Of a stretch of DNA of 40,157 nucleotides, positions 29,396 to 39,159 are shown one piece after another (positions within the stretch are counted from its first letter, which is position 1; the number at the start of each line of letters is the position of its first letter). Origin of the DNA: a virus. A program made the position numbers and the translations under genes. The notes beneath the pieces are model-generated. The model had not been told where the DNA came from. It saw only the letters and a list, made by a program, of their open reading frames with translations, and searched no databases. The stretch lies in IMG/VR virus record IMGVR_UViG_3300020428_000027, positions 1-40,157 of that record. One strand, given 5' to 3'.

Positions 29396-32300
29396 TTATG
29401 CCGACAACATTCCACTACCAAAGTTAAAAACACCCCTCTCATCATCGTCTGAGGGCGATAGAAGAGCCATTAATGTGCCACCAGTTATCAATCCAGCAAG
29501 TGTATTAAAGATAAGATAATTCTTAAATTCGGACTGATTTAAAACATCTCTTAAAGTTTTGGCAAGGTTCGGATATTGCTTTTTAAATAATTTTGGGTTT
29601 TTTAAATAGTTTGCAATTGCCTCTGCACCAAGTTCTGGAGCTGAATAATAATAGTCAATGCGTTCTAAAAAACCTCTAAAATCATTTTGAACTTTTTTTG
29701 GTAATCCAATAGAAAATCTTCTTCTAGCATTTATTATGTCTTCAACAGATGGCTTTTGTAAAATAGGAGCATCACCAATATTTTGAAATTTTAATCCTAA
29801 ACTAAATCCCTTTGAATTGGCGAGTTGTTCAAATGCATCTGCCTGATTAAATAAATTTTGAAAGTCTTGTTTTCTATTTGCAACCGAAACAGCGACAATC
29901 TCATTGACAAGCTGTCTTTGAGCTTTTGAAGACGAAAGCGATGAAAGCATTGTGTTCTCTTTTACATTAAATTCTATTGAAGTTAAAACATCTATAAAGT
30001 TACGGACATTTGTATTTGCTTCAAGATGATGAGCAAATTCGTGAAGAAAAACATCACGAAAAGTTCTTTCTTTGCTTGATCGATTTTCAACATTTGGATT
30101 AACAGAAATTACATTATCACCATTTGAAGATGTTGTATATCTACCTCGACTAGAATTGTCCGTTAAATATTTAAAAGATAGTTTTAAAAGAGGAAGTAAT
30201 CCAATTAAGTCTTCGTTAGAAATGCCTTTTCCATTTAGACCATTAACTACTCTTGTAGAAAACTCACGACCATCCATATCCATACCTTGGATAATCTCAA
30301 ATAGTTTTTCTGGATTTTTGCCTTTGGCTAAATCCTCTACTTGTTTTCTAAAATACCTTTCGTCTGATCCTGTGTCTCTGACGTTGGGGATTGTAAGGAT
30401 TGGTTCAATTCCTTTTTCTTCATTAATTTCTGATGTTGCATCATTTGGAGTTGGTGCATCCCTTTGACGAGTAAAGCCGTATCTTTGCTCATAAGTTTTG
30501 AATTCTTTTTCGGTGAATGCAACTGCCCCTTCGCTGAACTTTTCATGTTTAAAATCTCCTCCTAGATCATTATATAGTTCTTGTTCAAATTTCCACAAGA
30601 CTGCTTGTGCCGATTGTGGAGATAATGAATTCCCATTAACATCTTTTAAATTTTTACCAACTTCTTCAAATATTCTTTTAAAGGTTGGTAGCTCCGAAGC
30701 TGTAGGACTATCAATTAATTCAGATGCTTTATTTTTATTTACATATTTGCCACTTCTTTTATCTAATACTCTTGCCTTACTGTCATCATAAAGTGGATTT
30801 CTTAATTTACCAGTTAATCTTCGGATATTTCTTGATGCCCATAAATCAACTGTTACGTCATTAACACCAATTAAGTTTAAGTAAAATGGAGCAACCTTTT
30901 GCCCAAACATATAAACTGCTGGAACTACTTCATTCATTCCACCAAGAATTTTAGCTTGTTTCCCAAAACCAGCACTTGCTCTCATATCATCAATTTCTTT
31001 TTTAGTTTTTTCGGAGTGAAGCCAATCAAAAGTGGCATCTAAACCCATAGTGTCGAGCATATGCTGTAAAATAAATAAACCAGTTTCTTTTGACTTACCT
31101 TTAAAACCAAGAATTTTATCGGTTGCTGGGTTTACAATTCTTTTTTCATTTTTCTTTGCTTTTTTATTATAAATTTCAACTTCTGTACCAATAACAGGTC
31201 TATTTTTAGTATTTTTAGTTTCAAAATAATGAAGAGCTAAAACTCCACCTTGTCTAAAATTTAATTTTGGTTTTTCACCAATTGAAGTTAATGCTGTTAA
31301 TAGAAGCAGTAGCTTTTCATTATTAGGATTTTCAGTTAATTCTGGTAACGATTTTTTTGCAGTTTCAATTGCTTGAGCAACATCCTCATCATACCAATTA
31401 TAAACACTAGGATCGTTATCTAATTCTGATTGAGCATCTTCTGTTAAAGTTTTAACAATCTCATCAAAATCCTCTTGGTTGTTAATTGGATCAAGAGGTC
31501 TGCCATATCTTTCAAATTGTTCTTTTTCAAGAATTTCTGCAATTTCTCTAAGTTTTCTTTTTGGTGGTTTATCATCTGGATTACGAAGACTTCTGTATTC
31601 ATCTGTAGACTGCCTTTGCTGTCTTTTAATACGATTAATGTATGGATCAATCGCAGTCATAACATTTTTATCTTGGAGCTTCGTTAAATATTTTCCTCGA
31701 ATTCCTTCAGCAGTTTCTACAGGAAATTCTCCAAGATTTAATCCTAATTCATCAAGGACTGTATTCATTATAGCTTTATCTGTTGGTGAGACATTTTGTG
31801 CCTCATTAATACCCTGTCTTATTGCCTCTCTCTCAAGTCTATTTGACTCAATACCAGCCTCTCTTTTTGCAAGAGCTAAAGGATCAACTGGAGTAGTTTG
31901 CTGTTGTGTAATCTGCTGTTGTTGTGGTTGTGACGTTGTTTGTTCGTTTGACGGAGTAACTGGATTTGTTGGATTTACTGCACGGATTTGATTGAGTTGA
32001 GCAAGTCTATTTAATTCATTTAGAATTACTAAGTAACCTTGGTCTTCTTGTCTTAAACTAAGAGGGTCACTTAGCATTGTATCATACTGTGCTTGAGTAA
32101 TACTTCCTTCTTTCAAAAGAATATCTAATCCTTTTCTCCACTCACTTGGAAGTAAACCCATTTGATTTAATTTTTCATAAATTCCAAATTGAGGATTTAC
32201 ATTACTATTAAGACTATTAATTCGTGAAATTTCTAAGGCTTGTCTTCCTTGCTCAGTTTTAAGTTGTTGATCAAGTTCGTCTTGCTTTCGTTGTTCTTCT

Positions 32301-33946
32301 TCTTGGATTGCCTGTTCTCTTAGAGAATAGTCACTTGTTGGAGTTATTCCTTCTTGCCCAAGATTTGCCTTTACATACTGATCTAAAACACTTCTCTGAC
32401 CAGTAACTTTATCAATTGCTCTTCCAGCTAAAGATGCACCAACTTGTATTGGTAGAGTTGCACCCCCAGTTTGTAGTGCTAAACCTCCAGTTGCTAATGG
32501 TCTTAATATTCTTTCTGTAGCAATTGCCCCTTTGTCATATCCAGTTGGACTACCAAACGGAGACAATAAATCGGTATACTTCGATACTCCACCTTGATAG
32601 CCTGAGTTGTGTAACTTTGTTAATTCATTTGACTGCCTCATCAATGAGAGGAGTTGTTGACCTTCAAACGTATCTCCAGTTAATTTTTCTACTGCGTCAA
32701 GATCAGCTTTTCCGACAATATTTTTTGTTTTATTTCTGGCTTTTCTGTATCCAGCACTTGCTTGTACTTTCTCTGCAACTTTTACAATAGTATCAATGCC
32801 TTCTTTATCAATAACAAGTCGGTCTTTTAAATCTTGTATAAGCTGTTTCATTTCTACAGCAATATCAACGTGAACTTGGTCAGCTGTTTCTCTTGCACCT
32901 TTTGTAGACGTTTTATCAATATCTTGAAGGTCAAAATTATTATCGATAGCAAGTTTATTTAGTCGTTCTGCTAACATTGCACCAGCTTGTTGATCTTCAG
33001 CTTTATAGCCTTCAAATTTACCAGTTACAGCCTTTGTGCCTTTTTTAATTCCTTTTCCAACAGCTGAGGCAGTATCAATACCAACAGATGTTCCACCACC
33101 CAAAGTTCCACCTAATGCACCAGCATCGATAATTGAGTTTGCAATTTCTTGTCCTGTGTATTCACCACCTTCTAATGCAGTAGCTGACATTGTTACAGCT
33201 TGCTGGGTAGCCTCTGTTCCAGTTTCAATACCAGCAGATTTAACTGTTTTACCAAGAAATTTACCAACTGCTCTACCAGCATCTGGCTTTCCTTCTTTAG
33301 CAAGTTTTTTAATAAGGTCTTCACCTGACATTTTATAAAGATCAAATGGTTTAACAACTTTACCAGCACCAAATCTATCTAAAACAGCTATTAAAGCTCC
33401 ACCACCACCAGCTAACCATTCATTGTAGTCACCTGTTTTATCTTCCATTTCTAGAGCTGTCTCACCAGCTCCTAACAAAAAACTACCAATTACTGTTCCA
33501 GCACCAATAGCAATTCCTAAAGGAACTGAAAAAGCTGTTGCAATCATAGCACCACCAGTACCAACAATTGCGTATCCAGCAGATGCTAAATTTTCTTGTG
33601 ACTTTTCTCCAAGCCAACCAGCAACGTTACTTAACCCACCATCTTTATAGGCATCGGTTAAACTACCTTTATATATTGATTCATATCCACCTTCAGCCAT
33701 TTGTCTGTTTTGTTTATCAACTATGTTCTGCCCCACGTTTTGCAGAAACTCTGAACCTGTCATTCTACCAACAACATCTATACCTTGACCAGCCATCTTT
33801 TGAGCTTGGTCTACGGAAAATCCTATAGCTGATTGTCTTTCTTTTAAACCCTCATTAAGTGCAATTTCATTTACAACATTTTCTATTTGGGCTTCTGACA
33901 AGCCATCTGGAATAGTAAAACTTCTTCCTTGGATATTAATATTCAT
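29396..33946 (-). CDS. Giant internal virion protein with zinc-protease motif
   Basis: A protein of 1516 residues. It begins with a short protein-binding region (MNINIQGRSFTIPDGLSEAQ), then Gly/Ala-rich membrane-like stretches (AGYAIVGTGGAMIATAFSVP, PLGIAIGAGTVIGSFLLGAG, residues about 120-170) and long helical charged parts. Residues 1302-1306 are HEFAH, a perfect HExxH metalloprotease motif, in VFLHEFAHHLEAN. T7 gp16 is of similar size and acts in DNA ejection, but has a transglycosylase rather than this motif. It is the fourth protein of the ejection group and may process proteins during entry. The C-terminus has one more hydrophobic segment (YLIFNTLAGLITGGTLMALL). Confidence 0.8.
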   Translation of the reverse strand: MNINIQGRSFTIPDGLSEAQIENVVNEIALNEGLKERQSAIGFSVDQAQKMAGQGIDVVGRMTGSEFLQNVGQNIVDKQNRQMAEGGYESIYKGSLTDAYKDGGLSNVAGWLGEKSQENLASAGYAIVGTGGAMIATAFSVPLGIAIGAGTVIGSFLLGAGETALEMEDKTGDYNEWLAGGGGALIAVLDRFGAGKVVKPFDLYKMSGEDLIKKLAKEGKPDAGRAVGKFLGKTVKSAGIETGTEATQQAVTMSATALEGGEYTGQEIANSIIDAGALGGTLGGGTSVGIDTASAVGKGIKKGTKAVTGKFEGYKAEDQQAGAMLAERLNKLAIDNNFDLQDIDKTSTKGARETADQVHVDIAVEMKQLIQDLKDRLVIDKEGIDTIVKVAEKVQASAGYRKARNKTKNIVGKADLDAVEKLTGDTFEGQQLLSLMRQSNELTKLHNSGYQGGVSKYTDLLSPFGSPTGYDKGAIATERILRPLATGGLALQTGGATLPIQVGASLAGRAIDKVTGQRSVLDQYVKANLGQEGITPTSDYSLREQAIQEEEQRKQDELDQQLKTEQGRQALEISRINSLNSNVNPQFGIYEKLNQMGLLPSEWRKGLDILLKEGSITQAQYDTMLSDPLSLRQEDQGYLVILNELNRLAQLNQIRAVNPTNPVTPSNEQTTSQPQQQQITQQQTTPVDPLALAKREAGIESNRLEREAIRQGINEAQNVSPTDKAIMNTVLDELGLNLGEFPVETAEGIRGKYLTKLQDKNVMTAIDPYINRIKRQQRQSTDEYRSLRNPDDKPPKRKLREIAEILEKEQFERYGRPLDPINNQEDFDEIVKTLTEDAQSELDNDPSVYNWYDEDVAQAIETAKKSLPELTENPNNEKLLLLLTALTSIGEKPKLNFRQGGVLALHYFETKNTKNRPVIGTEVEIYNKKAKKNEKRIVNPATDKILGFKGKSKETGLFILQHMLDTMGLDATFDWLHSEKTKKEIDDMRASAGFGKQAKILGGMNEVVPAVYMFGQKVAPFYLNLIGVNDVTVDLWASRNIRRLTGKLRNPLYDDSKARVLDKRSGKYVNKNKASELIDSPTASELPTFKRIFEEVGKNLKDVNGNSLSPQSAQAVLWKFEQELYNDLGGDFKHEKFSEGAVAFTEKEFKTYEQRYGFTRQRDAPTPNDATSEINEEKGIEPILTIPNVRDTGSDERYFRKQVEDLAKGKNPEKLFEIIQGMDMDGREFSTRVVNGLNGKGISNEDLIGLLPLLKLSFKYLTDNSSRGRYTTSSNGDNVISVNPNVENRSSKERTFRDVFLHEFAHHLEANTNVRNFIDVLTSIEFNVKENTMLSSLSSSKAQRQLVNEIVAVSVANRKQDFQNLFNQADAFEQLANSKGFSLGLKFQNIGDAPILQKPSVEDIINARRRFSIGLPKKVQNDFRGFLERIDYYYSAPELGAEAIANYLKNPKLFKKQYPNLAKTLRDVLNQSEFKNYLIFNTLAGLITGGTLMALLSPSDDDERGVFNFGSGMLSA

Positions 33947-33961
33947 CTATTATCTCTCTTG

Positions 33962-35821
33962 TTACGGACTAGTTGAGTAGGAGTAATTAACTCCAGTTGG
34001 AGTAGTTTTATTAATGACATTTCCACTACTAAATTGATTAACTTGTCCACTTGTTGCTTGTTGAGACGGATCAACAGACATTCCAGTTGATAAACGATTA
34101 CGAACTCCACGAAGGGCAACTATTCTATCCTGTATCCAAGCCTTCCAAACGTCTTCATCAGCGAAATTACTTGGAGCTGGAGATAAAAATAAATCCATTT
34201 CTTTATTTGAGATTGCACCTTTAGTTTGAGCAATTCTCAACAAAGCATCATCAACTTTAAGTTTATTTAAAAGTAATCTTCCAGCCTCTCTTCGTGAAGA
34301 GGATTTACTCCAATCAAATAAATCCCAAGCACGACCAACAGTTCCAGTAAACCAACCAGTTAAATTATTAGTATCAAGATTGTTTAAAGATCGCTCCATA
34401 TCAAATAAAGTTTCATCAATTTTACCAATTTGGGCTAAGTCATCATCACTCATACCAGCATCAGCCTGAGATTGAGCTAACTGAACCATATTTGCACGAT
34501 TTGTATCTTTAATGTCTCCATACATACCAAGAGCTGAACCGAAACTTGCTGTACTGCCTTGACCCATATTTTGAAAACCTTCTCCAGCCATTCTCATCAG
34601 CATTTCATTATTACCTATCATTAAGTCATTTGTGGTTGGTGAGGAGAGGGGTGTATTTTGGCGAGTGTTGTTATTGTAAGTTTGTAATGCTGGAGACAGG
34701 TTGGGATTATTTAAAGTCGATGCATTCGCAGTATTTCCAAATCCACCATAAGCATCACCCATAACGGATTGATTAATATCGTTCACGTTTGGCATTCTCA
34801 TAAACTTTTCATCTGGATAAATTTGATCTGGGTAAGAACCACTAAATCGAGTATCAATTGCCTGTGTATCATAATTACCACCAGCAACTGTTGCTTTTTG
34901 GTTCATTTGATTTAAAGTATTTTCTGGTTGGTTAATGTAATTTTCTTGGGTTAAAGTTCCAGCATTTGGATTAATAATGCTGGTTAAATTACCACCAAAG
35001 TAATTTGGATTAAATTCAAAACCTGAGACTTCACCAGCCTCAGTAATAATATACCCATCTGGACTTACTGTTGTTTTTCCATCTCTAACAGCCTCGTGTA
35101 GCATACGTTCTTGGATTAAATCGGTATTAGACATATTCATATTAGTATTTCCTGATGTAGTTGTTGGGGTTTGTCCGTAGGCTGATTGAACAGGCAAAAA
35201 TCTTTTCCATAAGGGATTATCTGTTTTGGGTGTTTGGGCTTGAGCCATCATTACTTTGTCGATGTTACTGTTTCCAACTGGAAGAGGTCTGTATTCACTA
35301 ATATCTCCAGCACCAGCTAACATCTTACTTTCTGGATAACCCTGTAATTGACTGAGTTGATCACCTCGTAATGGGTCAACATAGTTTTCCTGTAATTTCT
35401 TTGCGACTTTCGTTAAATAGTTTTGAGTTGTATCTGGTAAGTCTTCAAATTGTCCACCAGATTTTATCCAGTTATCAACGTCACCAGAACCCCAGTTATA
35501 TCCAGCTAAGAGCTGACCAAGGTCATAGTTTCTATATTTTTTCATACCCTGTAAAAGTTCTTTGGCTATGCCTCTCGACTTCCAATAGTCTTGGGCATCA
35601 GCATCCGTAATGTCTTTACGAACTCCAAATCCATATCCTCTAGGGTCTTTATAAATTTTTGGTAAAAGTTGATAAGCTCCGACTTCACCAGAACTTCCAA
35701 CAGCCTGTAACGGATTAGCCTCTCCACCAGTTTCTGTAAAACGGATAGCATCGAGTATGGATGGTAAATTATTTTTTAAATTATAATTCGATAAAATCCC
35801 AAAAATATCATTTTGAGCCAT
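33962..35821 (-). CDS. Internal virion protein with lytic transglycosylase domain
   Basis: A protein of 619 residues. The N-terminal 130 residues are a soluble lytic transglycosylase-like domain: catalytic Glu30 in RFTETGGEANPL, then GEVGAYQLLPKIY, and LLAGYNWGSGDV. The rest is Asn/Gln-rich and probably flexible, with helical parts (NEMLMRMAGEGFQNM). It probably opens a hole in the peptidoglycan during DNA ejection, as the transglycosylase part of T7 gp16 does. It lies between the Gly-rich ejection protein and the 1516-residue protein, 16 bases from the latter. Confidence 0.85.
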   Translation of the reverse strand: MAQNDIFGILSNYNLKNNLPSILDAIRFTETGGEANPLQAVGSSGEVGAYQLLPKIYKDPRGYGFGVRKDITDADAQDYWKSRGIAKELLQGMKKYRNYDLGQLLAGYNWGSGDVDNWIKSGGQFEDLPDTTQNYLTKVAKKLQENYVDPLRGDQLSQLQGYPESKMLAGAGDISEYRPLPVGNSNIDKVMMAQAQTPKTDNPLWKRFLPVQSAYGQTPTTTSGNTNMNMSNTDLIQERMLHEAVRDGKTTVSPDGYIITEAGEVSGFEFNPNYFGGNLTSIINPNAGTLTQENYINQPENTLNQMNQKATVAGGNYDTQAIDTRFSGSYPDQIYPDEKFMRMPNVNDINQSVMGDAYGGFGNTANASTLNNPNLSPALQTYNNNTRQNTPLSSPTTNDLMIGNNEMLMRMAGEGFQNMGQGSTASFGSALGMYGDIKDTNRANMVQLAQSQADAGMSDDDLAQIGKIDETLFDMERSLNNLDTNNLTGWFTGTVGRAWDLFDWSKSSSRREAGRLLLNKLKVDDALLRIAQTKGAISNKEMDLFLSPAPSNFADEDVWKAWIQDRIVALRGVRNRLSTGMSVDPSQQATSGQVNQFSSGNVINKTTPTGVNYSYSTSP

Positions 35822-35830
35822 AACATCGTA

Positions 35831-36886
35831 TTACCTAAAACCAGTAGAACTAGGATAGCCCATAAAACCACCGAGTTGCCCATAGCCACCTCCTACGTTT
35901 GGAGTAGCAGTAGGCTGAGTGCCAAATAAATTTCCAAAGGGGTTAAAGCCACTAAAGGCATTTTGAAACTGACCACCAGCTCCCCATCCACCCATAGCAC
36001 CTAATGCCGAACCCATATTTGGGTTATACATATTGGCTTGGTAATTTGGTGAGGCAATAGTTCCAACTGATCCAAGAGTTGATCGAATTTGATCCATTGG
36101 ATATTGTCGAGCTTGGTTTGTTGCATCTAACTGTTTTTGGGCATCACTTTGATATGCTCCACCAGCTGACGTTTGATAGTTTGCTAGAGTTGGTATCATC
36201 CCAAATCCTCTATTAAAGACATTGGATAATCCTGTATTGGCATTCATTAAGTTACCAAATTGACTTTGTTGATTAGCGAGTGACCTTCCAATAAGGCTGT
36301 CTTGTACTGATTTCGTAACATCAGCATAGCGATCTCCGTAGGCTCTTCGAGCTATAGCATCAGCTGTTCCAGCTCGGCTACTATTCATATTTCCAGTTGA
36401 ACTTGCACTAAGGTCTATGTTTGGAAGTGTACTTTCCGTTAATTGTCTCGCATCGTCTCGCATAGCACTATCAACAAGACCTTGATAGTTTGATGGGTCA
36501 GTTGCGTAGGCAATGGCATTTTGAAGATTATCTTGTCCAGCTCTGTTGTATAAGTCAGCATAATTATTAGCAAATCCACCACCAGTATTTAAAAAGTTTT
36601 GAGCTGTTGGCTGTAAACTTTGACCCATTCTATTTAAGTAGTTGTAGCCACCAGTTTGCATAGGATTTAAACCAGCATAGAAGTCACTTGCCTGTACTGG
36701 AGTCATATTTGATAAGTAATTTCTAGCTCTACCTAAAGCATCACCATATAGACCCTTGCCCATATCCCACTTTTCATTATTTGCTCGGTTCATCTCAGCG
36801 ATAGCACTTTGATCAGCTTGTGCAGTTTTTCGACCTAACTTAGACCCTAAAACTGATCCAATAATTTGACCCCATATTGCAGACAT
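35831..36886 (-). CDS. Gly/Asn-rich ejection or internal virion protein
   Basis: About 351 residues. I chose the ATG at 36886 because AAGGAA lies 7 bases upstream and the longer start (36937) overlaps the previous gene. The start, SAIWGQIIGSVLGSKLGRKT, is membrane-like, and the body is helical and rich in Gln and Ala (QADQSAIAEMNRANNEKWDM). The C-terminal third is Gly/Asn/Pro-rich and disordered. This resembles the T7 gp14-like ejection proteins of marine podoviruses, which insert into the outer membrane. The family assignment is by composition and position. Confidence 0.68.
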   Translation of the reverse strand: MSAIWGQIIGSVLGSKLGRKTAQADQSAIAEMNRANNEKWDMGKGLYGDALGRARNYLSNMTPVQASDFYAGLNPMQTGGYNYLNRMGQSLQPTAQNFLNTGGGFANNYADLYNRAGQDNLQNAIAYATDPSNYQGLVDSAMRDDARQLTESTLPNIDLSASSTGNMNSSRAGTADAIARRAYGDRYADVTKSVQDSLIGRSLANQQSQFGNLMNANTGLSNVFNRGFGMIPTLANYQTSAGGAYQSDAQKQLDATNQARQYPMDQIRSTLGSVGTIASPNYQANMYNPNMGSALGAMGGWGAGGQFQNAFSGFNPFGNLFGTQPTATPNVGGGYGQLGGFMGYPSSTGFR

Positions 36887-36902
36887 AAATTTTTTCCTTA
36901 TT

Positions 36903-37181
36903 TTATACAGCAACCCAAGCTGATCCATTATAAACAACTAAACCTGAGAACCCATTACCAAGGGGATTCCAAGGAGAAATTGCGTATCGTACTAAACCCT
37001 TAATTGGCTTCGTAGGAGCTTGATCTGTTACTTGAATACTTGCGTTTGTTAATTGTTCTATTGCTCTCTCTATTCTTTGTAATTCGTTTTGAAGGTAAAT
37101 TCCCAAGCCTTCCTCGAAGATAGGAATTTGGGATCGATTGTATTTGTTAACTACAACATTTTGATTGTCATCGACTGCCAT
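36903..37181 (-). CDS. Small tail-associated protein
   Basis: A protein of 92 residues. Residues 1-50 have a helical part (GLGIYLQNELQRIERAIEQL), and the second half is a strand-rich KGLVRYAISPWNPLGNGFSG, then VVYNGSAWVAV. The R-Y-A-x-x-W-N-P-x-G-x-G ending with YNGSAWV is common in small tail or fibre proteins of marine phages. It overlaps the previous membrane gene by one base. It is probably part of the virion. Confidence 0.7.
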   Translation of the reverse strand: MAVDDNQNVVVNKYNRSQIPIFEEGLGIYLQNELQRIERAIEQLTNASIQVTDQAPTKPIKGLVRYAISPWNPLGNGFSGLVVYNGSAWVAV

Positions 37182-37378
37182 TATATTTGATAGACCAATG
37201 AAATAACTAAACTAATGACTGCCAGATTAGAGACAATAACAATTGCCTCAAGTCTCCAAAGTCTCTTGTCGAGTTGAGCTAAATTATTGTTAACCATCTC
37301 ATATCGAATTGCACATTCCTTTTCGTGCTGTTCGAGTTCCATTTCAACTTTTAATTCTGGCTGTAGTACCTGTCTCAT
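37181..37378 (-). CDS. Small protein with C-terminal membrane segment
   Basis: A protein of 65 residues. The N-terminal part is charged and coiled (KVEMELEQHEKECAIRYEMV, NNNLAQLDKRLWRLEAI), and the C-terminal 20 residues are hydrophobic (VIVSNLAVISLVISLVYQI). This is the layout of many small phage holin-like or spanin-like proteins. It overlaps both neighbours by 1-4 bases. A second holin is possible, but it lies far from the lysozyme gene. Confidence 0.65.
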   Translation of the reverse strand: MRQVLQPELKVEMELEQHEKECAIRYEMVNNNLAQLDKRLWRLEAIVIVSNLAVISLVISLVYQI

Positions 37379-37869
37379 ACCTTAATCTCATAAATAACTA
37401 GTGTTGAAACTGTTTGATGAAATCTTGCATCATCAGTTGAATTTGGATTAAGGGTAACAAATGGTGAACCACTAGAACCACTTGCTACATCCCATCCTAT
37501 AGTAACTGTTTGACTACCACTAGATTTGCCAGTTGTTTTTGATGTTCCAGTAAGCATTTTGCAATATGCGTTTCCCTCATATGTGTATTGAATTGAATAT
37601 GCCTTAGTACCACCATATTCTATAAATGTTCCAACTGCTCCACTATAATCATCAGCACCAATTAAGTTTGCGTGTATAATAATTGATGTTTCAGTACCAA
37701 GAGATTTAGTATCAGTAAATGTCCATAGTGTTCCACTTGTACCAGCCGATACTGATGCTCTAGTGCTGTTAGTATAATGTCTTACATCTACGACAGAACC
37801 AACAGGCATCGAACTTGATTGAAGTACGTTCTGTCCTTGACCAGCAAAGTTTACTCTTGTTAAAGCCAT
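37375..37869 (-). CDS. Short fibre-like protein 5 of the array
   Basis: A protein of 164 residues, beta-rich, starting MALTRVNFAGQGQNVLQSSS. It then contains PVGSVVDVRHYTNSTRASVS and many Ser/Gly/Thr strands, ending STLVIYEIKV. It is the last of a run of short fibre-like genes on this strand (40137 to 37375). Such proteins may decorate the tail or bind the host. It overlaps the next membrane gene by 4 bases. No named domain recognised. Confidence 0.7.
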   Translation of the reverse strand: MALTRVNFAGQGQNVLQSSSMPVGSVVDVRHYTNSTRASVSAGTSGTLWTFTDTKSLGTETSIIIHANLIGADDYSGAVGTFIEYGGTKAYSIQYTYEGNAYCKMLTGTSKTTGKSSGSQTVTIGWDVASGSSGSPFVTLNPNSTDDARFHQTVSTLVIYEIKV

Positions 37870-37870
37870 A

Positions 37871-38524
37871 TTATGCCATCACCTTATATAACCCATAGGA
37901 ACGAAGGCTAAATTGACTTTCAACATTGGTTGAAAACCTAATTTTATCTACAACCTCATTTGATAATAGAACTACTGAACCTGACCCTTCATAAAAATAT
38001 CCATTATTAGAATATTGCATTGTGTAACTATGTTTATTCCGTGAATATTGGTCAGATAAATTTGTTCCGTAGATCGTTAGTTCATATGACGTTTCATCTC
38101 GACCAGCTGAGTCTGCCTTGCCCACATATCCTTGTTTACTAAGAATTCCATAATCATTGGTTAAATCTCCATAATTTAATATGCCACTAGAACCTGACAT
38201 ATTCGTGTACATTGAATGACCTTGAATACTATAATTACTGCTTGTAAAATAGGTGCTATTAGATGCTTGTCGATACCGAACTGCCCAATAAGTATTAGAA
38301 TAACTTGTACTTCGGCATCCATTTAAAAATAATTTTAAGCACATAAAATCAGTAGTAGTTGGTAAATCTAGTTCAAATGAAGTTAATCCAGTTTGTGCAG
38401 TATTTGATGCTGAAACTTTTACCATCCCTTGATTTGGATAAGTAACATTCCCTGAACTATCTAATGCAATAGATGTAGTTCCATTTGAAGGTTTTATATT
38501 ATCAACTTTTAATGTAGAGGTCAT
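37871..38524 (-). CDS. Short fibre-like protein 4 of the array
   Basis: A protein of 217 residues. It starts MTSTLKVDNIKPSNGTTSIA, with a DSSGNVTYPNQG turn, and then SNTAQTGLTSFELDLPTTTD. This order matches the protein encoded by 38521-39159 (a DDGTVSG turn followed by GQTAQSFIDVTLPT), so the two are paralogues. The second half is rich in Ser and Tyr strands. It is probably part of a virion fibre or surface module. Confidence 0.72.
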   Translation of the reverse strand: MTSTLKVDNIKPSNGTTSIALDSSGNVTYPNQGMVKVSASNTAQTGLTSFELDLPTTTDFMCLKLFLNGCRSTSYSNTYWAVRYRQASNSTYFTSSNYSIQGHSMYTNMSGSSGILNYGDLTNDYGILSKQGYVGKADSAGRDETSYELTIYGTNLSDQYSRNKHSYTMQYSNNGYFYEGSGSVVLLSNEVVDKIRFSTNVESQFSLRSYGLYKVMA

Positions 38525-39159
38525 AATGTTTTCCTATATCCCCACAAGGTATATCCCTTGTGTGTTAATGTTGAACTGCCACCATTACTTAATCGTACTC
38601 CATCATTAACTTGCTTTTGAATTAATCGACCACCAGCAAACGAAATACTTTGATCTCCATCGTGTTGCTCACCAATTCGGTGCATCATCATAGTTGTATA
38701 TAAACTGTTATCTGTTGAGCCATATATTTTAATATCAAGGGTGCTTTCTTCAGCCTCTGCATTACCTATCGCATAAACATTGTATCGTATTTTACTATCA
38801 CTATTAGAACCACCACCTAAATTTGATACATTAGAACTCGCATTTTGTTCAATCCGTTGCCAAGAGTAATAACCATTATCGGTAACTGCTGATCCACTTT
38901 GCATAAATGTCATATAATTATCTTCAGTTGCTGATTGAATTACTCCAAGCATTACAAGATGAAACATATAATAATACGAATTCGTTGGTAATGTTACGTC
39001 TATAAATGATTGGGCAGTTTGACCTGAGTTTGTTGATATTATTTCAATCGGTGATACACCTGATACAGTTCCATCATCAGCTATCGTTATTGCACTATTT
39101 CCAGTTGCCGATTTAATATTGCTTGTATGAACATTTGTTGAACTAATAATTCCAGACAT
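38521..39159 (-). CDS. Short fibre-like protein 3 of the array
   Basis: A protein of 212 residues. It starts MSGIISSTNVHTSNIKSATG, then has a DDGTVSG turn and GQTAQSFIDVTLPTNSYYYM. It is similar to the downstream gene in the same order of blocks. The C-terminal half has strands and short helices (SDSKIRYNVYAIGNAEAEES). It overlaps both neighbours by 1-4 bases. It is probably exposed on the virion and may vary between relatives. Confidence 0.72.
   Translation of the reverse strand: MSGIISSTNVHTSNIKSATGNSAITIADDGTVSGVSPIEIISTNSGQTAQSFIDVTLPTNSYYYMFHLVMLGVIQSATEDNYMTFMQSGSAVTDNGYYSWQRIEQNASSNVSNLGGGSNSDSKIRYNVYAIGNAEAEESTLDIKIYGSTDNSLYTTMMMHRIGEQHDGDQSISFAGGRLIQKQVNDGVRLSNGGSSTLTHKGYTLWGYRKTL

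Noticed and set aside
31479-31991. 170-residue plus-strand frame, Cys/Leu-rich
   Set aside because: It is an antisense shadow of the Gln-rich part of the 1516-residue protein.
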